From Psychromonas ingrahamii 37 (GTDB lineage: Bacteria > Pseudomonadota > Gammaproteobacteria > Enterobacterales > Psychromonadaceae), in contig NC_008709.1 of NCBI RefSeq assembly GCF_000015285.1, forward strand, positions 2,914,001 through 2,978,000: DNA of 64,000 bases, read 5' to 3'. The notes beneath the pieces were generated by a model that was given only the letters and a program-made list of their open reading frames with translations, ran no database searches and was not told the origin of the DNA. Positions within the stretch are counted from its first letter, which is position 1; every line of letters starts with the position of its first letter. A program made the position numbers and the translations under genes. Positions 30,068-38,743 of the stretch are shown piece after piece.

Positions 30068-30208
30068 TTATCTTGGAGTGAGCATCGCGCAACGATTGAC
30101 GACTACAAAACTAGGCTTATCTTGGAGTGAGCATCGCGCAACGATTGACGACTACAAAACTAGGCTTATCTTGGAGTGAGCATCGCGCAACGATTTACGA
30201 CTACAAAA
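30068..30208. repeat. 49-bp tandem repeat, 2.9 copies
   Basis: Units start at 30068, 30117 and 30166. The shared core is TTATCTTGGAGTGAGCATCG, then CGCAACGATT. The first two are identical; the third has one change (ttgacg to tttacg) and is cut short. 49 is not a multiple of three, and frames close within each unit. The unit contains the near-palindrome GCATCGCGCAACGAT. Confidence 0.92.
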
Positions 30209-30273
30209 CGTAAAAGAGCGTTTAACTATACGATGGGGGTTATGACTATTGGGACACTGTTTTTTATATTAAA

Positions 30274-30308
30274 TTAAAGGTTGCCAAGCAAAACGTGGCA
30301 ACCTTTAA
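30274..30308 (-). terminator. Terminator of the oxidoreductase gene
   Basis: Perfect 13-bp arms TTAAAGGTTGCCA and TGGCAACCTTTAA with a 9-base loop, about 50 bp after the 30357 stop, T-rich on the minus-strand 3' side. Confidence 0.8.
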
Positions 30309-30356
30309 GCTAATAGTCAGAATGAACAAAAAAACAATTAAAGCATCGTTTTTACA

Positions 30357-31355
30357 TTAAAGTTGAACGATCAGCTTGCCTTTATTTTCACCGGTGGAGA
30401 ATAAGTTCAGGCCTTCAATAGCAGACTCTAACCCCTGTAATACATGTGAGCGATGTTTGATTTGTCCAGCCATTACATAGGGGGTCAATTTTTCTAACAA
30501 CTCCGGTACCTGATGAAAGTGATCCGGCATGGTAAAACCTTGAATGGTAATACGACGTTTAATAATATTTAACCAACTTGGACCTAAATCCGGCACGTCG
30601 GCATCATAAGCTGAAATTAATCCACAGACAACAACACGGCCATGTGCATTAATACGATCAAAGATGAAATGTTGGATTGGGCCACCGGTATTTTCAAAGA
30701 AAAGATCAATGCCATCGGGTGCCGCTTTTGCCAGTTGCGCGTCTAAATCATCACTTTTATAATTGATTGCGGCATCAAAACCCAATTCATTGACTATCCA
30801 GTCTGCTTTTTCCTGGTTTCCGACAACCCCAATCACCCGTAGACCTTCAGCTTTTGCGAGTTGTCCAACGATTGAACCAACTGAACCTGCTGCGCCTGTA
30901 ACAATAAGTGTTTCACCTTTTTTAGGCTTGCCTACATTAAATAAACCTTGTACTGCGGTTAAACCGGGCAATGCAAATACAGATAAAATATTTTCATTAG
31001 GTAATGGCGCCGTTACTTTATTTACCCCTTGGCCATCACTTAAAAAATACTCCTGCCACCCCATCATACCCGTAACACGATCGCCCACTTCAAAATCAGG
31101 ATGGTGACTCATCGTCACTTCACCGATGCCGGAACTGCGCATCACATCACCCAATGCAACGGGCGGGATATAACTGTTCATATCAGCGCTCATCCAACCG
31201 AACATAGCCGGATCCAATGACATATGCTGTTGTTTTACCAGAAACTGCCCTGCTTCAACAGTTGGAATCGTTTTTTTAACAACTTCAAATAATGATGAGT
31301 CAAGAGGGCCGCCAGTAGGACGTTTAATTAAATTAATTGCGGTAAATGTTGCCAT
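30357..31355 (-). CDS. Zinc-free NADP-dependent oxidoreductase, MDR/leukotriene B4 dehydrogenase-like (CurA type)
   Basis: A medium-chain reductase that probably reduces alpha,beta-unsaturated ketones or aldehydes with NADPH; cytoplasmic. 332 residues, normal for the family. N-terminal GroES-like domain (to about 125) with QQHMSLDPAMFGWM near residues 42-55. The Rossmann segment has the nucleotide-binding motif VTGAAGSVGSIVGQLAK near 150. FFENTGG near 220 and VVCGLIS near 242 are typical of this clade. The zinc-ligand cysteines of alcohol dehydrogenases are absent. AAAAGGAA precedes the ATG and a strong terminator follows. Single-gene unit; substrate unknown. Confidence 0.88.
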   Translation of the reverse strand: MATFTAINLIKRPTGGPLDSSLFEVVKKTIPTVEAGQFLVKQQHMSLDPAMFGWMSADMNSYIPPVALGDVMRSSGIGEVTMSHHPDFEVGDRVTGMMGWQEYFLSDGQGVNKVTAPLPNENILSVFALPGLTAVQGLFNVGKPKKGETLIVTGAAGSVGSIVGQLAKAEGLRVIGVVGNQEKADWIVNELGFDAAINYKSDDLDAQLAKAAPDGIDLFFENTGGPIQHFIFDRINAHGRVVVCGLISAYDADVPDLGPSWLNIIKRRITIQGFTMPDHFHQVPELLEKLTPYVMAGQIKHRSHVLQGLESAIEGLNLFSTGENKGKLIVQL

Positions 31356-31429
31356 AGTTATATTCCTTTTAAGAGATCCAGTTGCTAACTGACAGTGCCA
31401 TTATGGCAACTTTAAAGCGTGAGATATAC

Positions 31430-31545
31430 CCCCTAGCTGGAAAGCTCGAAAGCTCGATGCTCTAAAGCTGTCAGCTGTCAGCCCGCCACTCGAAAGCTCG
31501 CAGCCCGAAAACTCGCAGCTTGCTCTTCAGACGTTAAAATCAGCT
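31430..31545. repeat. AGCT-rich compound intergenic repeat, copy 1
   Basis: A patchwork of short words (AAAGCTCGAAAGCTCGATGC, TCTAAAGCTGTCAGCTGTCA, GCCCGCCACTCG, AGCTCGCAGCCCG) that recurs in longer form at 38395-38620. Non-coding, in the divergent spacer between the oxidoreductase and the MYG1-family gene. Confidence 0.75.
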
Positions 31546-31663
31546 ATTTTTGTAAGCCGTCTTCCTATAGACTCCTACCTGTGATTTTTACTTATTTAAT
31601 ACTTCAAAACCACGACAGTTTAACCGCCGACACCTTCTTATCTCTTTCTAAAATGGCACTAAA

Positions 31664-32536
31664 ATGAATAATATAACGATAGCAACTCACAACGGTAATT
31701 TTCATGCAGATGATGTTTTTAGTATCGCTGCCCTTAAAAGCATTTTCCCTACTTTTAAACTCATCCGCACACGTGATTTAGCGCTTATCGGCCAGGCAGA
31801 TATTGTGCTTGATGTGGGTGGTGAATATGATCCCGATGCGGGCCGTTTTGATCATCATCAACGTGGCGGTGCAGGTGAACGCGAAAACGGTATTCCTTAT
31901 TCTTCATTTGGTTTAATTTGGAAAAAATATGGCCTAGAAATATGTCAAGGTAATCAGGACGTCGCCAATGCGCTTGATGCGGGCCTGGTATCAAACATTG
32001 ATGCCATAGATTGTGGTCATGTCGAAGGGGTTTCTAAAGGTATCAGCCTTAGCCAGACTATTTCAATGTTCAACCCTACCTGGCAGGAAGAGAGTCACTT
32101 TGATGCCTGTTTTGATGACGCGGTTGACTTTGCAGTACGCGTTTTAGCCCGCTTTATAGCCTCTGCTAACGGCGGCATTAGTGCAAAAGTTATTGTCGCC
32201 GGCGCGATTGAAAATGCGCTTGATCCAAGAGTGATTGTATTGGAAAAATATACTCCCTGGAAAAGAACGGTTCACGCCTTATCTAAGGAGGCGTTATATA
32301 TGGTATTCCCCTCTCAGACGGGCGAATGGAGAATTCAAACCGTGCCTGTTGAACCGGGTTCATTCGAAGACAGAAAATCACTGCCAAAAGAATGGGCCGG
32401 CTTATCCGGTAAAGCACTGGTGGATGTAACCGGTATTGATGATGCTATGTTCTGCCATAATGGTTTATTTATTGCGGGTGCAGAATCATTTTCAAGCGTA
32501 ATGAAAATGGCCGCCATGGCACTTCAGGAAGATTAG
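31664..32536 (+). CDS. MYG1 family (UPF0160) metal-dependent hydrolase/exonuclease-like protein
   Basis: A 290-residue homologue of eukaryotic MYG1, which has 3'-5' RNA exonuclease activity and a DHH-like metal site; the bacterial role is not settled. Motifs: THNGNFHADDVFSIAAL at residues 8-24, DVGGEYDPDAGRFDHHQRG near 47-66, and SSFGLIWKKYG near 78. His/Asp clusters in the first two motifs are the expected metal ligands. No signal peptide. The start was chosen because the first motif begins eight residues in. Single-gene unit on the plus strand, divergent from the oxidoreductase and convergent with phoU. Confidence 0.87.
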   Translation: MNNITIATHNGNFHADDVFSIAALKSIFPTFKLIRTRDLALIGQADIVLDVGGEYDPDAGRFDHHQRGGAGERENGIPYSSFGLIWKKYGLEICQGNQDVANALDAGLVSNIDAIDCGHVEGVSKGISLSQTISMFNPTWQEESHFDACFDDAVDFAVRVLARFIASANGGISAKVIVAGAIENALDPRVIVLEKYTPWKRTVHALSKEALYMVFPSQTGEWRIQTVPVEPGSFEDRKSLPKEWAGLSGKALVDVTGIDDAMFCHNGLFIAGAESFSSVMKMAAMALQED

Positions 32537-32633
32537 TATTGCTGGCAGTAATAAAACCAATCTACCTGAAGCAGGGTTAAGCCGTATAAAAAATATTGCT
32601 TAAACTATATTGCTTAAACCATGTTGCTTAAAT

Positions 32634-32663
32634 TATATTGTACAAATTAGTTTGTACAATATA
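32634..32663. other. Perfect AT-rich hairpin between MYG1-like gene and phoU
   Basis: TATATTGTACAAA-ttag-TTTGTACAATATA, 13-bp arms, preceded by three copies of a TTGCTTAAA(C/T)-type word (from about 32596). Could be a terminator for the plus-strand gene or a protein-binding palindrome. Confidence 0.55.
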
Positions 32664-32737
32664 GAGACAGCCTTGTTTCAAATGATCCTGCTTTGATAGC
32701 CCACCCTGCCACGAAAGCAGATAATAAACTGAAGTCA

Positions 32738-32762
32738 CTCAGGGCTTAATAAATACCCTGAG
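32738..32762 (-). terminator. Hairpin after phoU
   Basis: CTCAGGG and CCCTGAG arms with an 11-base AT loop lie 10 bases after the phoU stop. No clear T-run follows. Confidence 0.5.
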
Positions 32763-32771
32763 CGGCAGATT

Positions 32772-33491
32772 CTAGAAGTCTTTCAGAGTCTGCTTAATCT
32801 GTTCGATACTGATGTGGCGCACATCTTTGCCTTCGACTAAAAAAACCACATACTCGCAAATATTTTTACCATGATCGCCTATGCGTTCGAACGCTCGAGC
32901 GCACCAGGTGATCCGCAGGCAATTTTTTATTTCACGGGGATCTTCCATCATTTTAGTGATTAATAGTCGCGAAATATTGTCAAATTCTATATTTATCTGC
33001 TCATCTTGTTCAATGACCTGCAGTGCTGTTTCAATATCCAGGGCCGCATAAGCTTTCATTGCTTGATGCAGGTTCGCTATCACCGTTTCGCCTAAATGTT
33101 TTAACTCATTAAATTGACGCGGATTTTGTTCTGAATTAATTATTTTTAACGCATTACGTCCTAATTTTGTTGCTTCATCACCAATACGTTCGATATCGGT
33201 AATAGTTTTAATAATACAGATGATTAAACGCAAATCACTTGCAGCGGGTTGTCTGGTCGCAATAATATGGGTGCAGGCTTCATCTATCTTAATTTCAAAT
33301 TGATTGATTTTCTTATCGTTATCAATTACCTGCTGAGCAAGCTCTGTATCCGATGTAAGCAGGCAATTCAAGCCGTCTTCAACTTGTCTGATCACCAATT
33401 CGCCCATTTCAATTAATAAATAACGGATCTGTTCGAGCTCATCATTATAACGTTTAGAGATATGTCCCGTAATATTTAAATCTTTTCTCAT
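32772..33491 (-). CDS. phoU: Phosphate signalling protein PhoU
   Basis: Links the Pst transporter to the PhoR/PhoB sensor system and keeps the Pho regulon off when phosphate is plentiful; cytoplasmic, peripheral. 239 residues forming two related three-helix bundles. Each half carries the metal-binding helix motif: DIERIGDEATKLGRNA near residue 100 and AFERIGDHGKNICEYVVFLV near 200. Last gene of pstSCAB-phoU, 26 bases after pstB, with GGAG before its ATG. The order matches E. coli. Confidence 0.96.
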   Translation of the reverse strand: MRKDLNITGHISKRYNDELEQIRYLLIEMGELVIRQVEDGLNCLLTSDTELAQQVIDNDKKINQFEIKIDEACTHIIATRQPAASDLRLIICIIKTITDIERIGDEATKLGRNALKIINSEQNPRQFNELKHLGETVIANLHQAMKAYAALDIETALQVIEQDEQINIEFDNISRLLITKMMEDPREIKNCLRITWCARAFERIGDHGKNICEYVVFLVEGKDVRHISIEQIKQTLKDF

Positions 33492-33517
33492 CTTATGCTC
33501 CAGCGACTGATTTAGAT

Positions 33518-34345
33518 TTAACCAAAACGGCCTGTTATGTAGTTTTCAGTCAGTTTATGTGAAGGGTTAGTAAAAATATGATCGGTACTGCCGACTTCAA
33601 CTAAACTTCCCATATGAAAATAGGCAGTGGTTTGAGATATACGGGCAGCCTGCTGCATCGAATGCGTTACAATCGCGATCGTATATTTCTCTTTTAATTC
33701 ATCGATTAACTCTTCAATAATGGCAGTTGCAATCGGATCGAGTGCCGATGCAGGTTCGTCCATTAATATAATTTCGGGGCTCACGGCAATTGTCCTGGCA
33801 ATACATAAACGTTGCTGCTGACCACCGGATAATCCGGTACCCGATGCGCTTAATCTGTCTTTAACTTCCTTATACAATCCCGCTTTTTGTAAACTGTTAA
33901 TCACTATTTCATCCAGATCATCTTTAGATGCTGCCAGACCATGTATTCTTGGACCATAAGCGACATTATCATAAATAGATTTAGGAAAAGGATTGGGCTT
34001 TTGAAAGACCATACCGACCCGCGCACGCAATAACACCGGATCCATTTTTTTATGATAGATATCTTCACCATCAAGTAATAAACTGCCTTTAATCTTGCAG
34101 ATATCAATAGTGTCATTCATTCGATTTAAACAACGTAAAAAGGTTGATTTACCACAGCCGGAGGGCCCAATTAACGCGGTAACCTGATTACGCGCCAGGT
34201 CAATACTGACATTTTTTATCGCTTGTTTATCGCCATAAAACACATCGACATTACGCATTGACATTTTAGCATCGTCGGCAAACACATTACCGACAGTGTG
34301 TTCTATCTCCATTCCATCTGTCAGTGATTTATTTTTTATTGTCAT
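33518..34345 (-). CDS. pstB: Phosphate ABC transporter ATP-binding protein PstB
   Basis: ATPase that powers high-affinity phosphate import through PstC-PstA. 275 residues. Walker [10 protein letters not shown] near 58, Q-loop in [11 protein letters not shown] (typical PstB wording), signature LSGGQQQR near 172, Walker [14 protein letters not shown] near 192, and switch His in IVTHSMQQA near 225. It follows pstA by 40 bases and precedes phoU. The first 25 or so residues form a short extension before the ABC core. Confidence 0.97.
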   Translation of the reverse strand: MTIKNKSLTDGMEIEHTVGNVFADDAKMSMRNVDVFYGDKQAIKNVSIDLARNQVTALIGPSGCGKSTFLRCLNRMNDTIDICKIKGSLLLDGEDIYHKKMDPVLLRARVGMVFQKPNPFPKSIYDNVAYGPRIHGLAASKDDLDEIVINSLQKAGLYKEVKDRLSASGTGLSGGQQQRLCIARTIAVSPEIILMDEPASALDPIATAIIEELIDELKEKYTIAIVTHSMQQAARISQTTAYFHMGSLVEVGSTDHIFTNPSHKLTENYITGRFG

Positions 34346-34385
34346 TTTATTTCGCCTTGTCTATATATTGTCTGCTAAATGGGCA

Positions 34386-35741
34386 CTACTGGCCCTTTTT
34401 TTCAAATTTACTGCGCAATAATGTTGCGCTAAAATTCATTATTAATAAGAAAGCTAAAAGCACTAAAATAGCGGCAGAGGTTTTAGCTAAAAAAGCCGAT
34501 TCAGGACTGTCAGCCCATAAATAAATCTGCACGGGCATCACCGTCGCTGCATCGGTAAAGTTAACCGGTACATCGACAATAAAAGCGACCATTCCGATCA
34601 TTAACAGCGGAGCCGTTTCACCCAGTGCCTGTGCGAGCCCAATAATAGTGCCCGTTAAAATACCCGGCATGGCCATCGGCAGCACATGCCCTAATGCGAC
34701 TTGCATATCTGAAGCACCCAAACCAATAGCGGCTTCACGAATCGAGTTTGGCACCGCTTTTATCGATGCGCGACTGGCAATAATAATAGTCGGCAAAGTC
34801 ATCAAGCTCAGTACAATACCGCCAACTAAGGACGCTGAACGCGGTAAACCGAAGATATTAATCAGCACGGCTAACCCCAATAAGCCGAAGACAATAGAAG
34901 GTACCGCAGCAAGGTTGTTGATATTAACTTCTATAATATCTGTCCAGCGGTTTTTAGGTGCAAATTCTTCCAGGTATAATGCGGCAGAAACACCAATGGG
35001 GAAAGAAATCAGCAGTACAATGATCATGGTTAAGATGGTGCCGCTAAGCGCCCCCCGTATCCCGGCTAATTCAGGTTCACGTGAATCACTATTGGTAAAG
35101 AAAAGCGTGTTAAAACGTTTTTCAACCGCGCCCGACTCGAATAATTGCTTTAACCACATGGCCTGCTTGTCGTTAATACGGCCGCTACTTTGACCCACCG
35201 TAACTCCACTTTTAAAATAGCTGTCAACATCATCGTCAGCCAGTAGCCACAGCGAGACTGTCTGCCCTAATAAATCAGGGTTGGCAGTGACCAGATCCTC
35301 AATTTTGAACTCAGCACTGTAGCTCAGTAGTCTCATTAAATCACGTTTATCGCCGCGCGTGGTTACCTGCGGGAACATTTGATAAAGCGATTTTTTTACT
35401 GTTGTCGAATAGTTTGCCTGCTTGAAGGCTTGCATATTAGGTTGCACCGCTGAATCCGATGGTTCGATATTCAGCCACTGCCTATTAAACTCAATATCCA
35501 CTTTTATCCAATGCTGGAAAAAAGCAGGGTAAGCCTTAGTGCCAATATCAGCGAACAGTATCACCACCATCAGAAAGCCAAAGCTGATCGCAAGTCTTCC
35601 CCATAGACGAAATCGTTTTTCTTTGCTGTTACGTTTTTTCAGGCTTTGTTTAATTCTGTCGGTATTACTGTGCATATTACTTTGCATGGTTGAATCATTT
35701 ATATTAAGCGGCTCATGGCCAGTTTTTAGCTGATTAGTCAT
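34386..35741 (-). CDS. pstA: Phosphate ABC transporter permease PstA (long form)
   Basis: Inner-membrane channel subunit for phosphate. 451 residues, against about 300 in E. coli. The extra part is N-terminal: a charged cytoplasmic tail, one membrane segment (about 50-67) and a large periplasmic region (to about 225). The conserved permease core has about five helices. The EAA-type coupling motif is SIREAAIGLGASDMQVALGHVLP near 335. Long PstA/PstC pairs of this kind are common in marine gammaproteobacteria. Its start overlaps the pstC end by 8 bases, indicating translational coupling. Confidence 0.94.
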   Translation of the reverse strand: MTNQLKTGHEPLNINDSTMQSNMHSNTDRIKQSLKKRNSKEKRFRLWGRLAISFGFLMVVILFADIGTKAYPAFFQHWIKVDIEFNRQWLNIEPSDSAVQPNMQAFKQANYSTTVKKSLYQMFPQVTTRGDKRDLMRLLSYSAEFKIEDLVTANPDLLGQTVSLWLLADDDVDSYFKSGVTVGQSSGRINDKQAMWLKQLFESGAVEKRFNTLFFTNSDSREPELAGIRGALSGTILTMIIVLLISFPIGVSAALYLEEFAPKNRWTDIIEVNINNLAAVPSIVFGLLGLAVLINIFGLPRSASLVGGIVLSLMTLPTIIIASRASIKAVPNSIREAAIGLGASDMQVALGHVLPMAMPGILTGTIIGLAQALGETAPLLMIGMVAFIVDVPVNFTDAATVMPVQIYLWADSPESAFLAKTSAAILVLLAFLLIMNFSATLLRSKFEKKGQ

Positions 35742-37140
35742 ATTGTTCTCTGTATTTTCTGACTACTTTCAAAGCAATCACATTAAGTAATAATGTTGTA
35801 ACAAACAGCATTAAACCTAACGCAAAGGCGGCTAATGTTTTAGGGCTGTCAAATTCCTGATCGCCCGTTAGTAACGTTACAATTTGTACCGTTACTGTGG
35901 TCACCGCAGCCAGCGGATTAGCGGTTAAATTTGCGGCCATCCCCGCCGCCATAACAACTATCATGGTTTCACCAATAGCACGGGAAACAGCCAATAGCAT
36001 GGCACCGATAATGCCCGGTAACGCCGCGGGTAATAATACGTTTTTAATGGTCTCAGATTCCGTTGCCCCCATCGCAAGAGAACCTTCTTTTAATGCCTGT
36101 GGCACGGCATTAAGCGCATCATCGGAAAGAGAAGAAACAAAGGGAATAATCATCACACCCATCACTATTCCTGCGGCTAACGCACTTTCTGAAGCCACAT
36201 TTAACCCCAGTGCTTCACCCGTATCACGAATAAACGGGGCCACCGTCAGTGCCGCAAAAAATCCATAGACGACCGTTGGGATACCCGCCAGTATTTCTAA
36301 CATAGGTTTAGCAACGGTTCGCAAAGTAGGACTCGCATATTGTGATAAATAGATTGCAGTCAACAATCCAACCGGTGCCGCAATCGTCATGGCAATAAAC
36401 GAGATCAGCATAGTACCTGCAAATAAAGGTACAGCGCCAAAAGCACCCGATGATCCAACCTGCTCGCTACGCATCGCTATTTGCGGACTCCAGGTGGTTC
36501 CGAATAAAAAATCTAAGGTTGACACCGATTGAAAAAATTTCAGTGATTCAAACAACACTGACATCAAAATGCCTAAGGTGGTAAAAATGGCAACAATTGA
36601 GCAGCTTAAAAACAAGAATTTAGTGACACTCTCAGATAATGCACGAGCAGAAAAGCTTAACTTGAAGCGACTAACAATGAACATCACACTCGCGAGTGCA
36701 GTGATCAGTATTAAGCCGGCTTTTAACATACTAGCCTGGTCTTTTAACACCCGTAAATACAGTGCCGCCTGCTGTTTTACAACCTCATTTGATAAATCGC
36801 TGAGATTTGATAGGTCGCTTAGGGCAGAACCCGCCATAATACGGATATCATTAAGATATAAACTCAAATCTGCAGTGGATAATGCCTGTACCGACTTACC
36901 CAGAGAGTTAACTAGCAGTGATTCGATAATAATGGGTTCAACTATCCCCCATAATAAGAGAAGAAATAACGCGGGTAAACCGCAGCAAAATGCAGTCAGC
37001 AAACCAAATTGCTGTGGCAAAGAGTGCATGTTTTTAATCTGACTAACGCCGCCTGCAACCTTAATCGAGCGTTGCATTCCGTACCAATAACTTCCGAGTG
37101 TAAGTAGCGTTATGATTAAAATTAAAGCTGTTGAGGTCAT
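35734..37140 (-). CDS. pstC: Phosphate ABC transporter permease PstC (long form)
   Basis: Second membrane subunit of the phosphate importer. 468 residues, against about 320 in E. coli. The N-terminal extension holds an extra membrane helix, a helical region rich in Leu/Ser-Asp repeats (SALSDLSNLSDLSNEV, near 108-123) and another helix near 140-157. The core carries AAPVGLLTAIYLSQYASP near 258 and the coupling motif LKEGSLAMGATESETIKNVLLPAALPG-like segment near 355. It follows pstS after an 83-bp gap that holds a hairpin with T-run, a likely attenuator lowering permease expression relative to PstS. Confidence 0.94.
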   Translation of the reverse strand: MTSTALILIITLLTLGSYWYGMQRSIKVAGGVSQIKNMHSLPQQFGLLTAFCCGLPALFLLLLWGIVEPIIIESLLVNSLGKSVQALSTADLSLYLNDIRIMAGSALSDLSNLSDLSNEVVKQQAALYLRVLKDQASMLKAGLILITALASVMFIVSRFKLSFSARALSESVTKFLFLSCSIVAIFTTLGILMSVLFESLKFFQSVSTLDFLFGTTWSPQIAMRSEQVGSSGAFGAVPLFAGTMLISFIAMTIAAPVGLLTAIYLSQYASPTLRTVAKPMLEILAGIPTVVYGFFAALTVAPFIRDTGEALGLNVASESALAAGIVMGVMIIPFVSSLSDDALNAVPQALKEGSLAMGATESETIKNVLLPAALPGIIGAMLLAVSRAIGETMIVVMAAGMAANLTANPLAAVTTVTVQIVTLLTGDQEFDSPKTLAAFALGLMLFVTTLLLNVIALKVVRKYREQYD

Positions 37141-37156
37141 ACAGTGGCCTTTAAAG

Positions 37157-37186
37157 TAAAAAGGTAGACCATGATTGGGCTACCTT
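37157..37186 (-). terminator. Attenuator-type terminator between pstS and pstC
   Basis: AAGGTAG and CTACCTT arms with a 12-base loop, followed by TTT on the minus strand. It lies 38 bp after the pstS stop, so PstS can be made in excess over the membrane subunits. Confidence 0.75.
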
Positions 37187-37223
37187 CATTTTAAGTATTA
37201 TCAGTTAATAGAGCAGACTGATA

Positions 37224-38276
37224 TTACAGTTGTAACGCTTTATAGGACTTCACATCCGCACTCACTTCAGCAAACTTTTCATCGCCAAGTGGTATTAAGC
37301 CTTTATCTGTTAAATAGCCCATTTGCCCCATTGCTGATTCGCTGGTAAATTCAGCTAAATACTCGGCAATGCCCGGTACTTTATCAACATGAGAATTTTT
37401 CACGTAGAAGAAAAGTGGACGTGAAACAGGGTAACTACCGTCGGCAATCGCATCGAATGAAGGTGCAGTACCGTCGATAAATGAACCTTGAATTTTATCT
37501 GTATTTTGATCAAGGAAGCTAAAGCCAAATATTCCCATTGCGTCAGGATTAGCATCTATCTTTTGAATAATTAAATTATCATTTTCACCGGCTTCAATAT
37601 AAGCATGATCTTCACGGACCGAGTGACAAATCGTTTTGTAAGCACTTTTATCTGTTTTCTTGATAGCTTTAATCCACGGGTACTGCTTACAACCCCCTTC
37701 CATAACTAATTCTGCAAAGGCATCTCGTGTACCTGATGTTGGCGGTGGCCCCAGTACTTCGATTTTAGTTGCGGGTAGACTCGGGTTAACATCTTTCCAT
37801 GTTTTATACGGGTTCTTTATTAATGTTTCGCTACCGTCAAGTGCCGGCACTTCCTTGGCTAAGGCTAAAAACAGATCTTTACGGCTGAGTTTCATCTGCG
37901 GTGCAGCATTAGAGTTAGCAACAACAATACCGTCATAACCGATCAGTACTTCAGTGATATCTGTTACGCCATTTTCAACGCACATCTCATATTCACTTTT
38001 TTTCATGCGGCGTGATGCGTTAGACATATCCGGAGTATCAATACCATTGCCGGCGCAGAATAATTTCATGCCGCCACCTGTCCCTGTTGACTCTATTTTA
38101 GGTGTATTAAATTGCGTTTTTTTCCCAAAACGTTCTGCCACTACGGTTGAAAAAGGGTAAACAGTTGAAGAACCAACGACGCTAATCATATCTCGACTTG
38201 CAGCTGTTGCAGCCGCTGATGCTAATAATGAAACTGTAAATGTTAGTGCTACCGTGTTTAATACTAATTTTTTCAT
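37224..38276 (-). CDS. pstS: Periplasmic phosphate-binding protein PstS
   Basis: Captures inorganic phosphate in the periplasm and hands it to PstCA. 350 residues with a clear signal peptide (MKKLVLN start, cleavage near ATAAS, about residue 26). Phosphate-contacting segments are visible: VVGSSTVYPFS near 33-43, ESTGTGGGMKLFC near 62-74, and GPPPTSGTRDAF near 175-186. First gene of the operon. It lies behind a four-repeat Pho box and a sigma-70-like -10 element, so phosphate starvation through PhoB should induce it. Confidence 0.96.
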   Translation of the reverse strand: MKKLVLNTVALTFTVSLLASAAATAASRDMISVVGSSTVYPFSTVVAERFGKKTQFNTPKIESTGTGGGMKLFCAGNGIDTPDMSNASRRMKKSEYEMCVENGVTDITEVLIGYDGIVVANSNAAPQMKLSRKDLFLALAKEVPALDGSETLIKNPYKTWKDVNPSLPATKIEVLGPPPTSGTRDAFAELVMEGGCKQYPWIKAIKKTDKSAYKTICHSVREDHAYIEAGENDNLIIQKIDANPDAMGIFGFSFLDQNTDKIQGSFIDGTAPSFDAIADGSYPVSRPLFFYVKNSHVDKVPGIAEYLAEFTSESAMGQMGYLTDKGLIPLGDEKFAEVSADVKSYKALQL

Positions 38277-38307
38277 TTTTAATTTCCTTATGTATGACGA
38301 TGTGATG

Positions 38308-38363
38308 ATTATCAGCCCATACCATTACAAGTTCATTACAGGTTTGTGACAATTTAATGACAG
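38308..38363 (-). promoter_or_regulatory. PhoB box (four repeats) and -10 element of the pst operon
   Basis: On the minus strand: CTGTCAT (38363-38357), TTGTCAC (38352-38346), CTGTAAT (38341-38335), TTGTAAT (38330-38324), each 11 bases apart. That is two consecutive Pho boxes. A -10 GATAAT (38313-38308) follows 10 bases after the last repeat, as in PhoB-activated promoters where the box replaces the -35. Confidence 0.92.
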
Positions 38364-38394
38364 TGATTTTGAAGTTTTAATTAACGACAACAAA

Positions 38395-38620
38395 GCCCGA
38401 ACGCCTGAAGCTTGAAGGCTCGATGCTCTAAAGCTGTTAGCTGTTAGCTGTCAGCCGTCAGCCCGCCGCTCAAAGCCCGCCTTAAAGCTCTAAAGCCCGA
38501 ACGCTTGAAGGCTTGAAGCTCTATGCTCTAAAGCTGTCAGCCATCAGCCCGCCGCTCAAAACTCGCCTTCCCGCCCGAACGACAAAACGACGCGAGCAAG
38601 GTAAAGCTTGCTGCCTTATC
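38395..38620. repeat. AGCT-rich compound intergenic repeat, copy 2 (long)
   Basis: Contains two imperfect copies of a block of about 110 bp (from about 38397 and 38497): GCCCGAACGC-TGAAG, GCTCGATGCTCTAAAGCTGT, TAGCTGTCAGCC, GCCCGCCGCTCAAA. It is the longer relative of 31430-31545. Non-coding, between the Pho box and the next gene. Confidence 0.8.
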
Positions 38621-38743
38621 AATCTTCAAGTAATTTGTGTCTATCGCCTCGGGGAACGAGTGCAACTATGCGGGCCTAAATAAATATACGCAGCATATTT
38701 TAATGACAATATTTGAATGACAATGGCTGCCAGGAGAAGAGTT

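Noticed and set aside
30068-30208. CRISPR array
   Set aside because: Units are contiguous 49-mers without unique spacers, and no cas genes are near.
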